A stretch of DNA of 64,000 nt from Viscum album (taxonomy: Eukaryota; Streptophyta; Magnoliopsida; Santalales; Viscaceae): NCBI GenBank assembly GCA_963277665.1, contig OY728123.1, positions 633,080,915 through 633,144,914 on the forward strand, read 5' to 3'. Each line of letters starts with the position of its first letter. Position 1 is the first letter of the stretch. The position numbers and the translations under genes are program-made. This document shows, piece after piece, positions 35,952 to 48,245 of this stretch. The notes beneath the pieces were generated by a model that made no database searches, was not told the origin of the DNA, and saw nothing but the letters and a program-made list of their open reading frames with translations.

Positions 35952-38593
35952 TGACAACCCTGCTTTTATTACAAACTTAAACATGATTTATTACATAAAA
36001 CATCACTTGATACAACAAAGTATATCAAGAGGTTTAGTGTCTTTCTGTCTTAGTATCATTACATAAAAACTTAAAACATCAAATATAACATCTTTATTGA
36101 AAACATCCTTTAAATTACCACCACATTCCTTCGTACATAGCATTGCAAGGGATAACCTGAGGACATGTATAGGAAAAGGGTGAGCTATAAAGCCCAGTAA
36201 GGGAATACACATGGAATAACATGAGGAGTAAAATACATTTTAGACAACAGGAATATCAATAGAGCATAATAAAAACATGAACATAAAGTCATGATAAATC
36301 ATGATAATCATAACATGAAAATGCGACAACAACACGCAACATGAAATTAGCATGAGCCAAGGATCATTGCACATGGAGCATGAATAAATCCTCATTTCAC
36401 ATAAATCATGAGTAAAACCTCATTTTACTTGAATTTGAATGAGTCAACAACCATTACACATGATGTATCATGATACTATACTTTACCCAATGCATTGAGG
36501 CGCTATAAGGGCACACCCTTCTTAAACATTTCATTTCATGCATAAATGTGCCACATGGATCATAAAAAATGGATTCATAAAACATAATAATTTATTTGAA
36601 GATAAAGTAATTTGGAATTCATACATGAAACTTTATAATAAATACGTAAATGTGAATAAATCTGAATACCCTTGATGGAGAAATGGGCATGGTATTCACT
36701 ACACAATGACTTTGGCTTAGAAAATCGGTGCGATTTCGGCAGCGTAACGGTGTGACATAAGAATTAATAAACATGGTTTATGATAGAGAAAGGGGTTCCT
36801 AATCATTTTTAAATGTAATGGACAGTAAGGAGATCATATAGATACATGTCCCAACAATTTTAGTGTAATTTAGAATCATGATACAAAATTATTGCTTGAA
36901 TGTAAAAGAGGAGAGACAAGTTCCTTTCAGAATTTCGTCATAGTAACGGGTGTACATGGGAGGCATTTAATGAGAGATAAAGGGGTATCCCATAATTCAA
37001 AAATAAAGAGGGAAGTATGGTTGAGGTTTTATACCATAACCCAACCTTAATAATTGTAATTAAAAGTGCAAAACAACTTAAATAAAATTGGACAAAAATG
37101 AGAAAAGCAGAAAAACCCTTACTTGGATTTGTGCTTCCAAAGGCTAGAGAGAGGATTCTGAGAGGCTTCATGGGAGCTTGTGGCACCTTGGGAGGAATCT
37201 AGAGAGATTAGGTCAGAGGATGGACAATATAAAAAGGAATTGGGTGAGGAGGAAGTGCGAGATTGGGTGGGTTTGTATAGGAAATGTGAGGGAATTCTTT
37301 ATTATTTAGGTTTGGGACCCCTTATATTAAATTTATCCAAACCACAAACCATACCATGGTTTTTTCCCATGTTTTTCGGTAAAGGGAATAGGAAAACAAT
37401 ATTTTATAAGGCAAAAGTCCTAATTTCTTAAAATATTAGGGTTTCTTATGTGGAGGTGAGTCACACTCCCATGGAAATTAATTTAAAAAGACATGGTGTT
37501 TAATAAGTCTTGAGGGGTCCATTGATGCTTTGAAAATTAAGCCAAACAAACCCAAAATCACATTATTTTAATGGAAAGACATATATTGTCCGAATATAAT
37601 GATTATAGTATTTTATTACATCAGAATTGGTTCATTATGATTTCATAAAACACATTATATATTTAAATGGTATTTAATTTTTACTCAAAAATTTGATTGT
37701 CTCAGAAAATTATGAAAAATTCACCGTTGGATAATTTTGACATCCTGATTCGAAAAATAACATTTATTTTATCTAAATAATTTTCTAAATATGTTAATTT
37801 TCACTTTTAAAATAATGATTGTCATTTATTGATAATTCACGTGTTTTGACAGAAATGGCTTTCAAACCTTAATAAAAGTTATAATTGCATTCATACAATT
37901 ATATGTTCATTTATATATAATAAAATTAATATAATAATAATAATAATATTTTATTAAAATATTATTTAATTCAAAAGTACCATAATTTAATAAAATAGAT
38001 TTCTTAATTAAATAATAACTAAAAACACCATATGAACATTAAAAACTATTTACAATGTATCAATAATGAAAAGAAATTATATTCATTATTATATACAAAA
38101 AAATTAATGTATATGAACATAGTACTATTGATTAGTTACATAACCCCTTAAAAAAGCCGCATAAGACCTAAGGGTAAGGTGTTCGATGGTGACAGACTCT
38201 TCGGGTGGGTCGGATGACATCGCTCGAGTGGTAATTTATATCAACTTCAACTTTTCCCGTAGACGGTCCCGTTCGAGCTTGACATGATGAAGCTCAGCTT
38301 GGGCTTGGTCAAGAGCGAAGTCCAAGGATGCCGCCTCTTTTCCGAGCTCCGAAAAATGGGCTTCATATGGAGAAATTCAACTGGATGAGGCCATCACTTC
38401 TTTTGTCTAAGTAAATTTGGATCTGTTAAGGCCCAATATTTATACTAATCATGTGATCACTGTTCAATGACTATATTAGCAATGGTCGAAATTTTTAACA
38501 TTAAACTAATGAAGTTGAAATTTTATATAAACATAAATAGACATTTAATTAGATCTAGAGGGATTTCCATTAATGAAACTTTGGGTCGTTACA
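35952..38593 (-). repeat. E2 5' LTR (2642 bp)
   Basis: End-to-end partner of 28266-30892. Plus-strand edges are tgacaaccctgc and gggtcgttaca. It is followed by ATTA (38594-38597), matching the left flank. It carries the decayed TATA box (37272-37279), the CpG block (36727-36750), the AAT microsatellite near 37935 and the second copy of the U3 reading frame. Confidence 0.95.
38125..38394 (-). pseudogene. U3 reading frame in E2 5' LTR (89 codons, two stops)
   Basis: The same 270 bases as at 30424-30693 with no indel, again exactly 199 bases from the LTR start. Stops are TGA at codon 6 (AGA in the other copy) and TAA at codon 53 (GAA in the other copy). The text includes ISPYEAHFSELGKEAASLDF, then FALDQAQAELHHVKLERDRL and YAAFLRGYVTNQ. 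Because each stop is private to one copy, the shared ancestor at insertion had none of them. Of 33 differences most change amino acids, as expected for neutral decay after insertion. Confidence 0.6.
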
Positions 38594-38597
38594 ATTA

Positions 38598-39949
38598 TAA
38601 AAGGGAATGAATATTGGAACTAGGATGAAAATAGGCTATACTAACGAGAACAGATACAACACACTAATTAACACTTTTTTCAACAAAGAATCAATGTTGG
38701 GAGAGTTAAAATCCACTCTAGAGAGCCTCAAAGGACCAATAGATCAAATAATGATTTAATAGTGAATTTTATAATTTAAATTGGGTTTTCAGAAGTTAAA
38801 TTAAAAAATTTTGAGAATTAGATTCCCACTATAGGGTATTAACATAAAATTTGGAAAATTTTGCACCAGCTGCATTCCACATACAAGGATATATGAGAGT
38901 GTTGCATAATTTTTCCACATAGTCTGAAAACTCATGAAAAAACCCTGAAACCCCACTTAGGCCACTAAAAGTGGTTTCATAGTTTTGCCACACACTATGA
39001 TAAATGTTTCACCAAATGCTTTTCACCTATTCAATGCCGCATAGTTCACTGTAAGGGACGCACAATCTCCAGTATCCATGTGCCTAACTATGTCTGGTAC
39101 ACTAGAAATAAAAAATAAGACACACAGTTTCCTTGGATGACATATATAATTTTTAATAAATACGTTCAAACAATACACATTACCAAAAACTTATTAAAAA
39201 CGCCAAAATATAGAAAAAACATCTCATAAAAGTATATCAATGAAAGATGATCAAAACAAATGGATAAATGGAACTAAATGCGAGAATTCAGGTTTTACAA
39301 GACTCTCAACTATAAATCTTTTCTTCCCCTAGAAATCCTATTAAGAAGATTCCATAGTAAAGAGGTGAGGACACTACTTTCCCATCAATGGCTGATGGTT
39401 CCACAAATCAGAGGAATCAGAACAATGATTCCATAGCAGTTAAACTACAATTATAGACATTCCATTGATAATATTTATTTGAGAATAAATAATATAAATT
39501 GGCTTCTTGTTCATAGATAAATTAGGTTACATATCATTGTCATCCATTCTCCAGACATGGGATATGTTAGAGAGATACAATTTAATCTATGTCACCTGGA
39601 ACACATTATGGATTAATGTCTTTTGAGGAAGAAAATGAAAATGGCATGACACCTTTATAATCCACTAAATAATACCATATGTTTATGTGTATCTTGGAGA
39701 CGTCTTTCCCAGCATTACAAGAAATTTTTGACCCTAACAATATGGAACTCTAAAAAAAAGATCACCAATGATTTACTCCATAGGGAACCAATAATGAGAA
39801 TCATAAGACATATATATACACTATGACATTACCATACCATGAAAAATCAATTCAATCTTATGAATCATCTCATAGAAAAAAAATGTTCCAACAAAGGAAG
39901 ATTCACCAGTCTCTAACAAATAGAGTATATATTTACACCAACAACCCTA
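38598..39949. other. Unassigned DNA between E2 and the E5 integrase relic
   Basis: No gene recognised. It may include the rest of the LTR broken by E2 and the pol C-terminus or 3' LTR of E5, but no boundary was visible. Confidence 0.35.
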
Positions 39950-40590
39950 CCAGGTCTCAAATTTTCTATATTTATTGAAAAATATAAAATATTTTTATAT
40001 GAAAAATAAACTTAGCTAAGTGGAAATCCAATTATCTTCCTATTTCAAGGAAACATTCACTAAAAATTTACACCCAAATTTTCATAACCCGTTACATCTG
40101 AGCATATATGGGAGGATGATATAACATCATCAACATTAAATGGGTTCTCTTTTCCAATTTGATGCTTGTCAAAAAAAAATAAGTAAATTGGAGTTCAATA
40201 TAAAAAAGAATTTAACATGGACCTTCATTCAATATGATGATCTCTTGAAACCATATATTCAAAATTTCTTCAAAATTGTTTAAATAACATGTTATAATAA
40301 TTTGAACCCATGAGGTCAAATTGATAATACCCATGAAAATAATACTCTTTCATAGTGGTGTATATGGAATCTCAAAAATTATCCCTTGATATCTCATCCC
40401 ATATCCAAACAAAAAAAATGAATATATGATATAGTATTAACGCTATCTGATGCTTAGCCATAATCTACTGACAAGTATATGTGGACAAAAAAGAATAGAT
40501 ATTTCTTGTTTTATACATATCCACTATAATTTTCCCCTCGAATCATAAAACATTTTCATTGTACCAGGGTGCACAACCTAATGGGAACGA
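39950..40590 (-). pseudogene. E5: Ty3/gypsy integrase relic
   Basis: Minus strand from 40580: VHPGTMKMFYDSRGKL*W matches the zinc-finger stretch HPG.TKMY.DLR...WW. Further on, VSRDHHIE*RSMLNSF fits ISDRDP.FTSRFW.S (second Asp kept). ELQFTYFF...KLEKRTHLM at about 40125-40215 fits ELQFSTA.HPQTDGQSERT.Q, and LDFHLAKFIFHIK near 40010-40050 fits .D.HLPLVEFAYNN. Frames shift between pieces. The upstream pol part ends near the left LTR of E3 at 40980, so E3 may have inserted into this element. Confidence 0.7.
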
Positions 40591-40979
40591 TGGAAATACC
40601 CTATAATAAATATCCTCAGTGGTTGAAGAATAATGAACTTGTTCGTGATGTAGTGGATACACTTAGAAGATAGGGTCCATTTACCGATGGAATCCACAAC
40701 ATATAATGTATCACATATTCTGTATAAATAATCATCAAAATACTGATCCTAGTGAATCATTTCAAGAATTCATGATCCAAACAGCACGTTAATCATCATA
40801 ACCTCAATCTCATCCCACCAAACTCCAAAAATTAATTGAGAAAATGGTGGAATTAGATTCCACTCATATAAATATTATTTCATGTCATAGGATAGAGATT
40901 TTTCTCTCAATGAATATTCTTTGACATTTCCATTAAACGAGGTGTAGCTAATATAATATTCAAAAGAACATAAGCACAT
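40591..40979. other. Unassigned stretch between E5 integrase and E3
   Basis: No domain recognised. By position it should be E5 pol between RNase H and integrase (minus strand), but no motif was readable. Confidence 0.35.
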
Positions 40980-43900
40980 TGCAACACCATTTTATTTTTT
41001 CAAATAAATTTTTTCAACTTAATTTAATATTTTATATATTATTCGGTACATGTCACACAAATTATAACTTCTATTACATGCAACACCGAGTTTAAATGAA
41101 ACATGACATATAATTAAAATATTATTAAATAATAGTTATCACCAATAACATAGGAATAAATGGTATGAATATGATTTAATAAATTATTAACATATAATTA
41201 TTAACCATGTTTATAAAATCAAATATTTTCTAACAAATTAATTGGTAAAAAAATAAACAAATTTGAAAATATATTAAATATTTTCCTTCAAAATATTTTT
41301 ATAAAAAAACACATGTTTTACCTCAATAAATTAAATAAAAAATTTGGATAATTATTTAAAATAATTATTTATATAATATTATTAATTAAATATTTAACCT
41401 TCATTATATGTTTTTTTCTAAAGAATAGATAATAATAAATCCAATATTATGCTTAAAAATGTATTTTCCAAAAAAAATATTTTCAAATATTGTAAAATTA
41501 TTTTTCTATTAATTTTGGAAAATATTATAAAATATATTTGATATAATAAATTTAAAATATTTATATATTATATCAAAATTATCTTAGACTGAATTTCTGA
41601 GGATTGTCTGCGACGATTTATTTTTTGGTGTATAGTGAAAAATATTTTTTTTATTTAGAATTTTTATTTTTGTCGATTTTATAAACATTAAAATAGTGTT
41701 AATATAGTCTTTAATTAAATATTCATATATATATATATATATATTAATCTAATATAGGTTATTGTAATCATTTTCTATTTAAATTTTGAAATAAATACAA
41801 TTAAAACTTTTGATCATTTTCTCTTTGAAAACAAGTTCTCTCATATCATCTTTGAGTTTAATTTTAAATTAAAATTTTACCCTTATTTGATTGGAATTTG
41901 GAAAAAAGTATTCAATATTTTGATTTAGTATAATTTTTATTATATAATATGTACTAATTAATGTTTGACACAAATGATTAATAAGAACTATAAATATAAT
42001 TTACCATAGTTATTTTAAAATTGGATTTTTCATCAGGTGAAACAAAAATGATAACAGTGAAAAGTAACAAAAAACATTTAACAACCCCACTTCCTTGAAA
42101 TAGTTTTTCCATATCTCTTTTAGATTCAATTATTACTCATATTATATTTTTTTGGAATGTGAAAAACATTGGTACACCTTTTTCTTTTAAAAAATTACAC
42201 GTGCACAACTCACCTAACTTATAAATGGAAACCAAATATACTAACCTATTCTCACATATAAAACAATTTATATTTTAAAATACCTAAAAACATTACATAC
42301 ATAGTTCCCCCGATATTCCTACAATCTTTTATTTGGTTCTAAATAAATCCTTTTATGTTTTTTTGTACAAACTAATATAATTTTTCTAAATAATAGGTCA
42401 CATCCATAACCAAGCATTTTATTTTATTTCATCAAAAAACACCAAAAATTATTATTTAAAATAATTATATAACATCTTCAATATATTCTAGATAATGGGA
42501 TATTATAATATTAATTGAATAAACTTAATCCATGTACTCTTCTGTCAGATGGGATAAAAAAGATAATTGGTGTGTAAGGTGGACTACCGACTCACGAACT
42601 AACGTTATTATTTTTAAATATAAATCTCTCTTAGATGGATATAATGATGGATTTATTTTTTATTTATGATATTTATGATATTTTTTTGGAATTCTGATTT
42701 CACAATTTACTTTCACCCATTCATAATAGGGAAATACAATAATATTGTTCTGGTGTAGGACAAACAACCACCTCACAAAGTGATATGATTTGGTCATGCC
42801 TTAAATGAAAGGAAATAGTAATGGATTTAATGAAAATATATAAAATATATGAAATAATAGTGATTTTATAATGTTAACAGATTATTTACCTTTCATTATT
42901 TATTTACATCGGTAGAATGGAAATAACATTCTTATGTACGTACGACCTACCAACTCCATAAACAGTGAAATTAATTTTCTATGTCAACATTTTATTGATC
43001 AATATAAATAAATGTTTAAAAATATATCTTATATAAATATATTGTTTAATGTTATGGATATTATTGAAACCTGATCAATGTATTTGGATTAAAAAAATCA
43101 AATCATGCATGAAAAACATATCATTTTTTGTAAAAGCACATGATATTGATAAAATACATGTAATAAAATGATATTAATAATTAATATATGGCATTATATA
43201 TATATATAAATTTATTTCTTTGAATATAATTATCATTATATTATATTTTTTATATTGGATTATAAAAGTTTCCTGAAGTATGTCAAGACTTATGATAAGG
43301 TATTTTTGTGTCACATTTATTTTCAGTGAGACACATTGCAAATTAACTATGTATTTAATTTGTGTGTTGTATATACATCACATGAATTTGCATTGATATT
43401 ATTCTATTGAAATTAATTTCTATTTATATATCCAATTTGGGGTCTCTCTTTCACTAGGATTACGATACAATAAGTACCAAAGTTGGAAGGCTGTTATGAT
43501 AAAGTCTCATTGTTTATTGGGATTGATTATGGTTATGCATCTGATGATGAAATATAAGTCTATCTCTGAATAAACTCATTAAATATATTTTCCTAGGTAT
43601 ATTTCATGAGAATTCATAGTTTCATTTTAACTTACTCTCTTTATGTTATCAAGAGATTAAAATATGATTTCAAAAAAAGATTAATTACTTCTCTATTCAG
43701 TCGATAACCATTTTTCATATAATCCCATGCATTTTAAGAAAATTCAAATTTTTTTTAACATTTATAAAATTATTTATTAAACATATTTCTACCCATTTTT
43801 AACTTTTTATTATATTTTTATGAAATATTCCTGTTATTTTAAAAACAATAATATTTTAGATTTTTTTTTTAAAAAATTCAGAGGAATCATTGTGTAACAT

Positions 43901-45740
43901 GTTCTACATGAAAAATATTTTCATTCTTTATGGGATAATTATTTTTCAAATTTTTACATTATAAATTTAAATGTTTTTTAATTAAAAGTATTTTGAAAAT
44001 TTTCTTTGTTTTAAATTTTTTTTCAATGTGTAAAATATTTTTCCACTAGTTATTTTTTAAATTATTTGTAATGTTCCATTTATATTTTTACAATATTATA
44101 TTTATTGAAAATTAGTTTGAATTTGTTTTCATGTTTAAATAGTGATTATAAAAGCTGAAATCCTATAATAATCATGAATTGTCCCATGTGATATTTGAAT
44201 ATCACTTTCTATCTAAAACATGCCTGAAGTATGTCCAAGACATTTTTCAATAAACTAACTCATCATTATTTTTAGTGAAATGTGTGTTTGTTCTGTGTTG
44301 GTGGGTTAGAATTTGTATAGTAGAAAATTAAGGTTCCTTGGTGAAGGAGGTATTGATATATGGTTAATATTTGATCTTGTGGAATTGTTTCCTTAATGGA
44401 TGATTTAGAGGGTTTTGAGCAAGAATCACATATAGAATTCTACAACAAAAGGGTTCAGGTTTTGCTTCATTCTGATATACTACAGTGAAATAATTTAGTA
44501 GATGATCAGAGAAGGTAGCGTTCACCGTATATGGGTATTCATATTTGGATGTTTGGGAGAGTAAGGGGCTGCCATCGGTACCAGGCGTTTGCATTTCGGC
44601 ATGGGACAACTTTCAAAGCAGTCATGCGATTTTGGAGGCATTCTATAAGGATTTTGATGATGGGGAAGGGTATTACTTAATAGTCTTTTTCAAGGATTAA
44701 TGTGTCCATTTGGACCATTGGGTTTTTTTCACTATGTATTTGAAGTCTATGAGGTTTCCCCCATTGCCAATAAAAGGGGGTTTATCAAAAAATGAATAAA
44801 AATTTAGGTATTTAGGCCTTTCTGTTAGTAATATTATTATATGGATGGATAATGTTTAATTTGATGAATTTTTAGGAAAATAATGATTTTTCAGAGGATT
44901 TTATATGGTGAATCGAAGAAATGTTTATGAAAACCATTTTCATTAAATGGGTAATGATGTGAAGATACAAAAAATGCTTTATGATTCTATTTCAATGATA
45001 CTTATGGTTTTCATTATAATGTGGTTGTGACCTATATCACACTCAAATGAATTCTACAATACTTTATATCTCATGAGATAATAATGGGAAGAAATTCAAA
45101 TGGATTTAACCACTATGGGAAATTGTTCCATCCTGATCTAGTTTGGGAAATAGGTACATCAGGATCCAAAATGGGAAACATGTGATAAGTCCAGAAGCAC
45201 TACATTGACATTGTTGGTAGTTAAACTCTAGATAGGAAATGTTTATTTATATTTTAATGATGGTTACCCAATTTTATGAAGTTAAACATTGGTTAAGGGG
45301 TGATTTATGATTATTTATGACCCTAATAAACCATGTTTTATAAAATGATAACGTTTTATGATATGAATCATGTTAATGATCTACAATATGTTCGGTATGA
45401 ACATCTTATGTTATGTTCGTAATCACATACGCTTATACAAATTATATGATTTTATATTATCATATATTTATTTCACTTATGTTTACCCATACTGAGCATT
45501 TGATAACACCCTTTCTTATATTTCCTTCCCCAAGTTATGAAGAATGGTTTAGGTAGGATATTATTATAAGGAGTATGATGTGAGAAGATCATTTTTTAAT
45601 ATGTCAAATATATTTGATGAAATAAATAGAATGTGTCTCTAGTCTTCGAAAAAACTAAACTATTAAAATCATGGGTTATGTTTTTTTTGGATTTTTTTGA
45701 ATATTCATCTAAAGTGATTATATATTTATAATCAATGTTA
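40980..45740 (+). repeat. E3 5' LTR (about 4.76 kb)
   Basis: About 550 bases longer than its partner: the offset to the right copy falls from 7291 (at 43287) to 6720 (at 45421). The excess includes a coding-like segment (44330-44800) and an internal duplication (43266-43340 resembles 44218-44290). A TA tract lies at about 41728-41746. Confidence 0.75.
44330..44800 (+). other. Coding-like extra segment in E3 left LTR
   Basis: Less AT-rich than its flanks and not found in the right LTR. Plus-strand frames read DDLEGFEQESHIEFYNKRVQ, then after a frame change EKVAFTVYGYSYLDVWESKG and AILEAFYKDFDDGEGYYLIV, then FFTMYLKSMRFPPLPI. The last piece loosely recalls the YF..GLRFPL.PF segment of a plant transposon domain family, but I do not regard that as established. 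Probably a fragment of another transposon or a captured gene. Confidence 0.4.
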
Positions 45741-48245
45741 TCTATAGTTAGTATCAAAGCAAAAGTTTATATAAAATTTTGATTCTAGGATGATAAAATA
45801 TTAATGTAGTATGTATGGATATTTCAATGAATATTTCTATGGAAATATATATGGAAAAGTATAAGGATGAGTTTGTGTAGAGGATAATGTCTTGGATTTT
45901 TTGTATTGGATGGAGAAGGTGGTTTCCAAGAAATTTCATTGACGTTTAGATTTCACAAGTGGATATTATTATGTTACTCAGCTTCAAAGGAGAAATAAAT
46001 TTGAAATGGGTGCCATTACTTTTCACAGGGTGTAAGAAAACTGGCTTGTATGAAAAATTAGTTTAACTCTCACATGAGATATGGTTTGTAAATTCATGAA
46101 TTAATTATGAAAAATCATGAAGGATTAAAATAATCACTATGAATCACCTAGGATGATCCTAATGTGTCATAGATTAAAATTACTATTTTGTGTCTTAGAC
46201 ATCCAAGTATTTTTTTATTATGCTATTTCCACTATTAATACTATTAATCACACTAGATGTTTTGGTTTTAGTCAATGATGGGATCCTAAAGGGAATGGAT
46301 AAAAATTAAATGTTATAGATAATTTTATTATGAGAAAAAACTGGGATGAAAACTATAGTGAAGGAAATTTTTTCACTAATTTGTTACCACATAACATGAT
46401 TAATAAATTGCACCCTAACTAACTCTCAGACTCAATAAATATGATAAGGGTAGAGTTTGTTACGTGATCACATAGTGGAGACCATATTAGAAGAATGATT
46501 TATTTTCCAATATGTTTATAATGTGGGGAGAAGAACCCCAGTGGATTCATTATACAAGTGGGAAGATGTTTTTTGTATAAAAATTAAGGGAAAAGGTAAG
46601 TAATTATAAGGGATAAATGAAATATTTGGTTAAAAATTGATGAGAATAATGGTATTAATAAGATATCATTGAGAGTAACTTTTTTTTCAATGTTGAATAT
46701 ATAGGAATTTTTGTAATCAATGTACTAATGGGAAATATCTTAAATGGAATTTTCAAGGTTGCATGATTAATGTTTATACTACTAATGATTTGGGGACTAA
46801 AAATGTCATATGAAAGGAGTTAGATGTTTTAATATTTTTATTTATGTATAATGTGGGAAGCATGTATAAATAGAGATTGATGAATGTTTTGATATTATTA
46901 ATATTTCATATCATAGGAAACATATATAAAAAATATGATAATGAATAATTCTTAATGATTTGAGATGGAGGTTGAATTATTTAATAGTTTATATACTATA
47001 ATTAACTAATTATGTAATATAAATCATGAAAAATATATGTATGGATCTGGATGAGTTTTTTTAATGAATTTAAAAAATATATTGAATGGTGTAGACAACC
47101 TAGAAAAGTTCTTAAATGGAAATGAGATATTTTTAATAAGGGAAGATAAACCTTAATATGTTCACGATGTTAGGGAGATTTTCCATAGTTTGGATAAAGT
47201 GTTTATTAATATGAATAATGTAAATTGTCTATTATTGAGGGCCTTGTAACTAATTATTGATCTAGAGAAAATGGGTTTATGTTATCATTGATTGTGTTTA
47301 ATACATTATTTTATTTATGTAATATATTCAATAATATGTTTCCTTATTCAATGAATGTATATGTATATTTGTTTTTATTAAGGATTAATGGTAATCATTG
47401 TTATTAACATGATTCTTTAAAATATATAACTGTGGTATTCACATATTTGGTATGTGAAAATAATGTGATACATTTTGATATTTGGGATATCATTGTTATG
47501 TTGATTTTATGAAATTTTGTATACATTTTTTTAAATTTTTATTTTTGAAAGGTTATAATGTCATCCATTTATAGAATTGTTTAATATGAAATTTATATGA
47601 TATTTTAGAGATTAATGTATTCTTTGATGACATAAATATTTATTCGTAATGTGTTTGAACAATTTTATTTTTGATTATAACTAGAGATTTAGGGAATGAC
47701 TTATCATTATTTTATCGATAATATTAAATACTCAAGACCTGAGTAATTCATCTATTATTGTAAGAGATAACATCAATGTTGATCAAGATAAAACTAAATG
47801 ATGTGATTGTGCTGATGAAAATTAATGAAATATTGTAATATATCTTCTAATGAAAATTATTCAACATTTGGAATTTGATCGTGAAATAAATTTTTCCAAT
47901 TATCATCATTTTTTTTGATATCAATTATATTTTTAATAACCCATTAGTTTATAGATATATGATTGTTAAATTTATACTTATCATGTTCTCTATCACTGTC
48001 CATCAATATTTTTATATTTTTTCTATGTCAATTTTATTAACACCAACCTCAATTATCCTATTTGGAAACCTATTATGTGTTATTCAAGATGACTGTCACA
48101 CATCTCTTTCTCAATTTTCAAGAGTAAATTTTATTGAACCATTTTATTATGTGGTTTTACCATAATGAGAATTTTAAATGAAAAACCATTTATAACTAGG
48201 ACCATTTTCATATTATGAGAAGAAATTTTATTTAAGGTTGTAGAA
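45741..48245 (+). pseudogene. E3 interior with gag nucleocapsid relic
   Basis: At 46501-46580 the plus strand reads YFPICL*CGEKNPSGFIIQV then GRCFLYK, the same arrangement as the nucleocapsids of E1 (CGKCWKKHPGTCLNG.G.CYKC) and E2 (KCGKKNPGNCLKGTRKCFRC), with half its Cys residues lost. Other gag parts and a protease could not be read with confidence. VREIFHSLDKVF near 47190 resembles the VREFP.VF start of gypsy RT but stands alone. No RT active site and no integrase motif were found up to 48245. Confidence 0.6.
45749..45759 (+). promoter_or_regulatory. E3 primer-binding site relic
   Basis: tagtatcaaag, 9 of 11 matches to TGGTATCAGAG, eight bases after the left LTR end. It supports plus orientation and tRNA-iMet priming. 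Confidence 0.7.

Larger units (their letters stand above)
28266..38593 (-). mobile_element. E2: structurally complete Tekay/Del chromovirus, 10.3 kb
   Basis: Two direct repeats with TG...CA ends (28266-30892 and 35952-38593) flank 5.06 kb of internal DNA. From right to left (element sense) come 5' LTR, PBS, leader, gag, protease, RT, RNase H, integrase, chromodomain, PPT and 3' LTR. RT before integrase is the Ty3/gypsy order, and the chromodomain plus large LTRs and tRNA-iMet priming fit the Tekay/Del clade. LTR copies differ at about 12 percent of sites (33 differences counted in 270 aligned bases), so the insertion is old. It is dead: gag has five stops, protease has lost its active site, and pol has frameshifts and stops. 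Confidence 0.93.
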
